Below are positions 61,523 to 64,000 of a stretch of DNA of 64,000 nucleotides, piece after piece. The notes beneath the pieces were generated by a model, which searched no databases, had not been told where the DNA came from, and saw only the letters and a program-made list of their open reading frames with translations. The position numbers and the translations under genes are program-made. The stretch lies in the NCBI RefSeq assembly GCF_963259705.1, contig NC_081849.1:55090093-55154092 (forward strand). Direction: 5' to 3'. This DNA is from Myotis daubentonii. Taxonomy: Eukaryota; Chordata; Mammalia; Chiroptera; Vespertilionidae. Position 1 is the first letter of the stretch. The number at the start of each line of letters is the position of its first letter.

Positions 61523-61717
61523 CTAGAGGCCTGGTGCATGAAATTCGTGCACAGGGGAGGGGCCCTCAGTGTGGCCTGCACCCTCTCCACACATACATAC
61601 TAGTGCCACATACATACATACATACTAGTGCCATAGTGCACGGATTTGTGCACAATGAAAGGAAATTAATTAGAAGGTGGCCTCTAAAATATATATATAT
61701 ATATATACACACACATA
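61523..61717 (-). mobile_element. truncated HeliBat 3' end(s)
   Basis: ctagaggcctggtgcatgaa at 61523 is a reversed HeliBat 3' end. A second, decayed end-like palindrome (gtgcacggatttgtgcac) lies near 61637. Between them are (acatac) repeats and a ctagtgcca duplication, and a (TA)n/(CA)n run sits at 61690-61716. No 5' end is found, so this is a truncated or internally rearranged copy next to the full element at 61718. Confidence 0.75.
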
Positions 61718-62186
61718 CTAGAGGCCTGGTGCACAAAAATTTGTGCACTCGGGGGGTAGAGGGGTTCCCTTAGCCTGGCCTGTGCCCTCTCACAGTCTGG
61801 GACCCCTCGGGCGATGACCACCTGCTGGCTTAGGCCTGATCCCCGGGGGATTGGGCCTAAGATGGCAGTCAGATATCCCTCTGGCAGCCCAGGAGCCCTC
61901 GGGGGATGTCCACTTGCCAGCGGGGAGCAGGCCTAAACTGCAGGCGGACATCTTTAGTGCTGCTGAGGAGGCGGGAGAGGCTCCCACCACCACCGCTGTA
62001 CTGGCAGCCATCAGCCTGGCTTGTGGCTGAGCAGAGCTCCCCCTGTGGGAGCACCCTGACCACCAGAGTGCAGCTCCTGCATTGAGTGTGTGGCCCCTGG
62101 TGGTCAGTGTGTGTCATAGTGACCAGTCATTCCCAGTCTTTCTGCTATTAGGGTCAGTTTACATATTACCCTTTTATTATATAGGA
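61718..62186 (-). mobile_element. composite HeliBat, module B2
   Basis: Reversed copy of the module at 46403: 3' end ctagaggcctggtgcacaaa on the left, 5' end (inverse of tcctatataataaaaggg) on the right. Its 5' end abuts module A. Confidence 0.94.
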
Positions 62187-62768
62187 TAGAGGCCTGTTGC
62201 ATGGGAGGGGGCTGGCTGGTTTGTCCTGAAGGGTGTCCCGGATCAGGGTGTGGGTCCTGCTGGGGTGCCTGGCCAGCCTGGGTGAGGGGCTGATGGCTGT
62301 TTACAGGCTGGTCAAGCCCCCCGACCCCCCCAGTGGGGACCCTCACCTCTTGGATGTTTGGCCAGCCTAGGTGAGGGGCTGATGGCTGTTTTCAGGCTGG
62401 CCACACCCCCTTTAGTGTGGGGGGGGTCCCCACTGGGTGAGGGGCTAAGGGCCGTTTTCAGGGTGGCCAAGCCGCCCAGGGACGGAAGCTCCCAGCCTCT
62501 CCTTTGTATCTTTATTTTTATTCTGGGATTTATTTATCTTCTATGATTGAAACTTTGTTGCCTTCAGTGGAGCCAGAGCTGGCCGCAGCAGGCGGGAAGC
62601 TTGGCTGCCTCCATCACTGGAGCAACCAAGCCTCCTGCTCGCTCCAGCTCCGTGGCACCATCTTGGTTGGGTTAATTTGCATATAGTCACTCTGATTGGC
62701 TGGTGGGCATGGCTTAAGGCATAGCGAAGGTATGGTCAATTTGCATGTTTGTCTTTTATTAGATTAGA
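62187..62768 (-). mobile_element. composite HeliBat, module A
   Basis: Reversed A module. Its 3' end (inverse of aacaggcctcta) lacks the final G and joins B2. Its 5' end is the inverse of tctaatctaataaaagac, followed by T. Same gcaccatcttggttgg core as other A modules. Confidence 0.92.
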
Positions 62769-63054
62769 TAAAATCCAAAACAATGGATATAAACCATGTC
62801 ATGCTATCAGTGGTATAACTGGAACAGTTAGATTAACAAATATGCCCCCATTTTTTGGCATGCTTAATATTTTGGATGTGAAATGAAGTTACATGACATT
62901 GTATAAGTAATACCACATGATAAATAATGAGAATTATTAGCATACAATGAAAAAGATTAATTTGTAAGTAAATAATCTGAAATCCAAATGTGTAAGACCT
63001 ATTTCAACTTGGTGTAGACTTCCTTCCAAATCTGCACTTCTTTTATTATTATTA
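62769..63054. other. unannotated AT-rich spacer
   Basis: Spacer between two composite HeliBats; nothing recognised. Confidence 0.5.
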
Positions 63055-63867
63055 CTAGAGGCCCGGTGGACAAAAATTTGTGCACTCGGGGGGAGGGGGG
63101 GTCCCTCAGCCCGGCCTGTGCCCTCTCGCAGTGTGGGACCCCTCAGGAGATAACGACCTGCTGGCTTAGGCCTGCTCCCGGGTGGCAGAGAGCAGGCCCA
63201 ATCCCTAGGTGCAGCCCCAGTTCGGGCTCAGAGCAGGGCCAATTGGGGAGTTGGGGCGCCGCCCCGTCATGCACAGAGTAGGGAGATTGGGAGGTTGTGA
63301 TGCCACCCTCAGTCACGATCATGGTAGGGCCGATTGGGGGGTTGGGGCACCGCCCCCTGTCACACTCAAGGCAGGTTGCGGCTCCACCCCCTGTCATGCA
63401 CAGAGCAGGGCCAATCGGGGGATTGGGGCACTGCCCCCTGTCACACACAGAGCAGGGCCCATCAGGGGGTTGGGGCGCTGCCCCCTGTCACACACAGAGT
63501 AGGGGCGATAGGGGAGTTGGGGCACCGCCCCCTGTCACACACAGAGCAGGGCCGATCAGGGGGTTGGGGCGCCACCTCTCTTACACTCAGGGCAGGGCCG
63601 ATGGGGAGGTTATGGCTCTACCCGTCACACACAGAGCAGGGCCCGTGGGGGGGGGTTTGGGGAGCTCCCCCCTATCAGGCACAGAGCAGGGCTGCTCAGG
63701 GGGTTGGGGTGCCTTCCCCTGTCACGAACAGAGCAGGATGGATAGGGAGGTTGTGGCCCCGCCCCCTGTCACACACAGAGCCGCAGGGCGATCAGGGGGT
63801 TTGGGCGCTGCCCCCTGTCACACTGATCCCGGTGCTGGGAGGCATATTACCCTTTTACTATATAGGG
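63055..63867 (-). mobile_element. composite HeliBat, module B1
   Basis: Reversed copy of the module at 30724, with the 48-bp array at about 63225-63835. The 3' end ctagaggcccggtggacaaa follows a run of ATT triplets; the 5' end (inverse of tatagtaaaagggtaatatg) abuts module A. Confidence 0.93.
63225..63835. repeat. 48-bp GC-rich tandem array in module B1
   Basis: About 12-13 units of 'gccccctgtcacacacagag', cagggcc(g/a)atc, 'agggggttggggcgc'. It is the inverse of the array at 30755-31425. Confidence 0.9.
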
Positions 63868-64000
63868 TAGAGGCCTGGTGCATGGGTGGGGGCCGGCTGG
63901 TTTGCCCTGAAGGGTGTCCTGGATCAGGGTGGGGGTCCCCACTGGGGTGCCTGGCCAGCCTGGGTGAGGGGATGATGGCTGTTTGCAGCTGGTCACACAC
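63868..64000 (-). mobile_element. composite HeliBat, module A, cut by window end
   Basis: Starts tagaggcctggtgcatggg (inverse of the A 3' end without its last G) and carries 'ggtccccactggggtgcctg'. It runs past base 64000, so its 5' end is not visible. Confidence 0.9.

Noticed and set aside
63209..63870. 97-178 codon open frames
   Set aside because: They lie in the 48-bp Helitron array; the repeated peptide is only the array translated.

Overview
This window is nuclear DNA from a mammal, almost certainly a vesper bat (Vespertilionidae; Myotis or a close relative). The diagnostic content is many non-autonomous HeliBat rolling-circle transposons (5' TC, palindrome near the 3' end, 3' CTAG, inserted between A and T), Ves tRNA-derived SINEs in at least three subfamilies, and two SPIN-type hAT elements. 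Together these are typical of vesper bats. The background is ordinary eutherian intergenic or intronic DNA: AT-rich, with eroded L1, L2, MIR, MLT1 and LTR remnants. There is no complete gene, no bacterial-type operon, no functional RNA gene and no CRISPR array. The long open frames are artefacts of GC-rich minisatellites and simple repeats.

Layout. 1-6.4 kb: unique DNA, an L1 fragment, Ves SINEs. 6.4-7.9 kb: a 1.5-kb HeliBat carrying two internal minisatellites. 8-17 kb: SINEs, a mariner-type MITE, L2/L1 remnants, a short HeliBat and three MLT1 LTRs. 17.3-18.4 kb: an hAT element split by two head-to-tail HeliBats. 19.9-21 kb: two LTR-like blocks. 21.7-29 kb: an hAT MITE, L1 remnants, a 56-bp minisatellite, a 52-bp triplication and a Tigger-like MITE. 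30.1-31.6 kb: a composite HeliBat. 34.2-39.4 kb: a processed pseudogene of TRIP11 (GMAP-210) riddled with later SINE and SPIN insertions, preceded by a GC-rich block that may be an L1 5' end. 39.9-40.5 kb: two short HeliBats. 42.9-59.2 kb: three candidate internal coding exons on the minus strand with good splice sites, suggesting that this half lies inside a large gene I do not recognise. 45.7-46.9, 61.5-62.8 and 63.1-64 kb: further composite HeliBats, the last running off the window end.

The most interesting pattern is a modular composite HeliBat. At four loci a 'module A' is fused to a 'module B' through the same junction, in which A has lost the last base of its CTAG end. This implies that the fusion spreads as one unit, and that two different B interiors share it. 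The second story is relative dating: the TRIP11 retrocopy, then SPIN and Ves insertions inside it. All identities come from recognising motifs by eye. No database search was possible, and family-level names are firmer than subfamily names.
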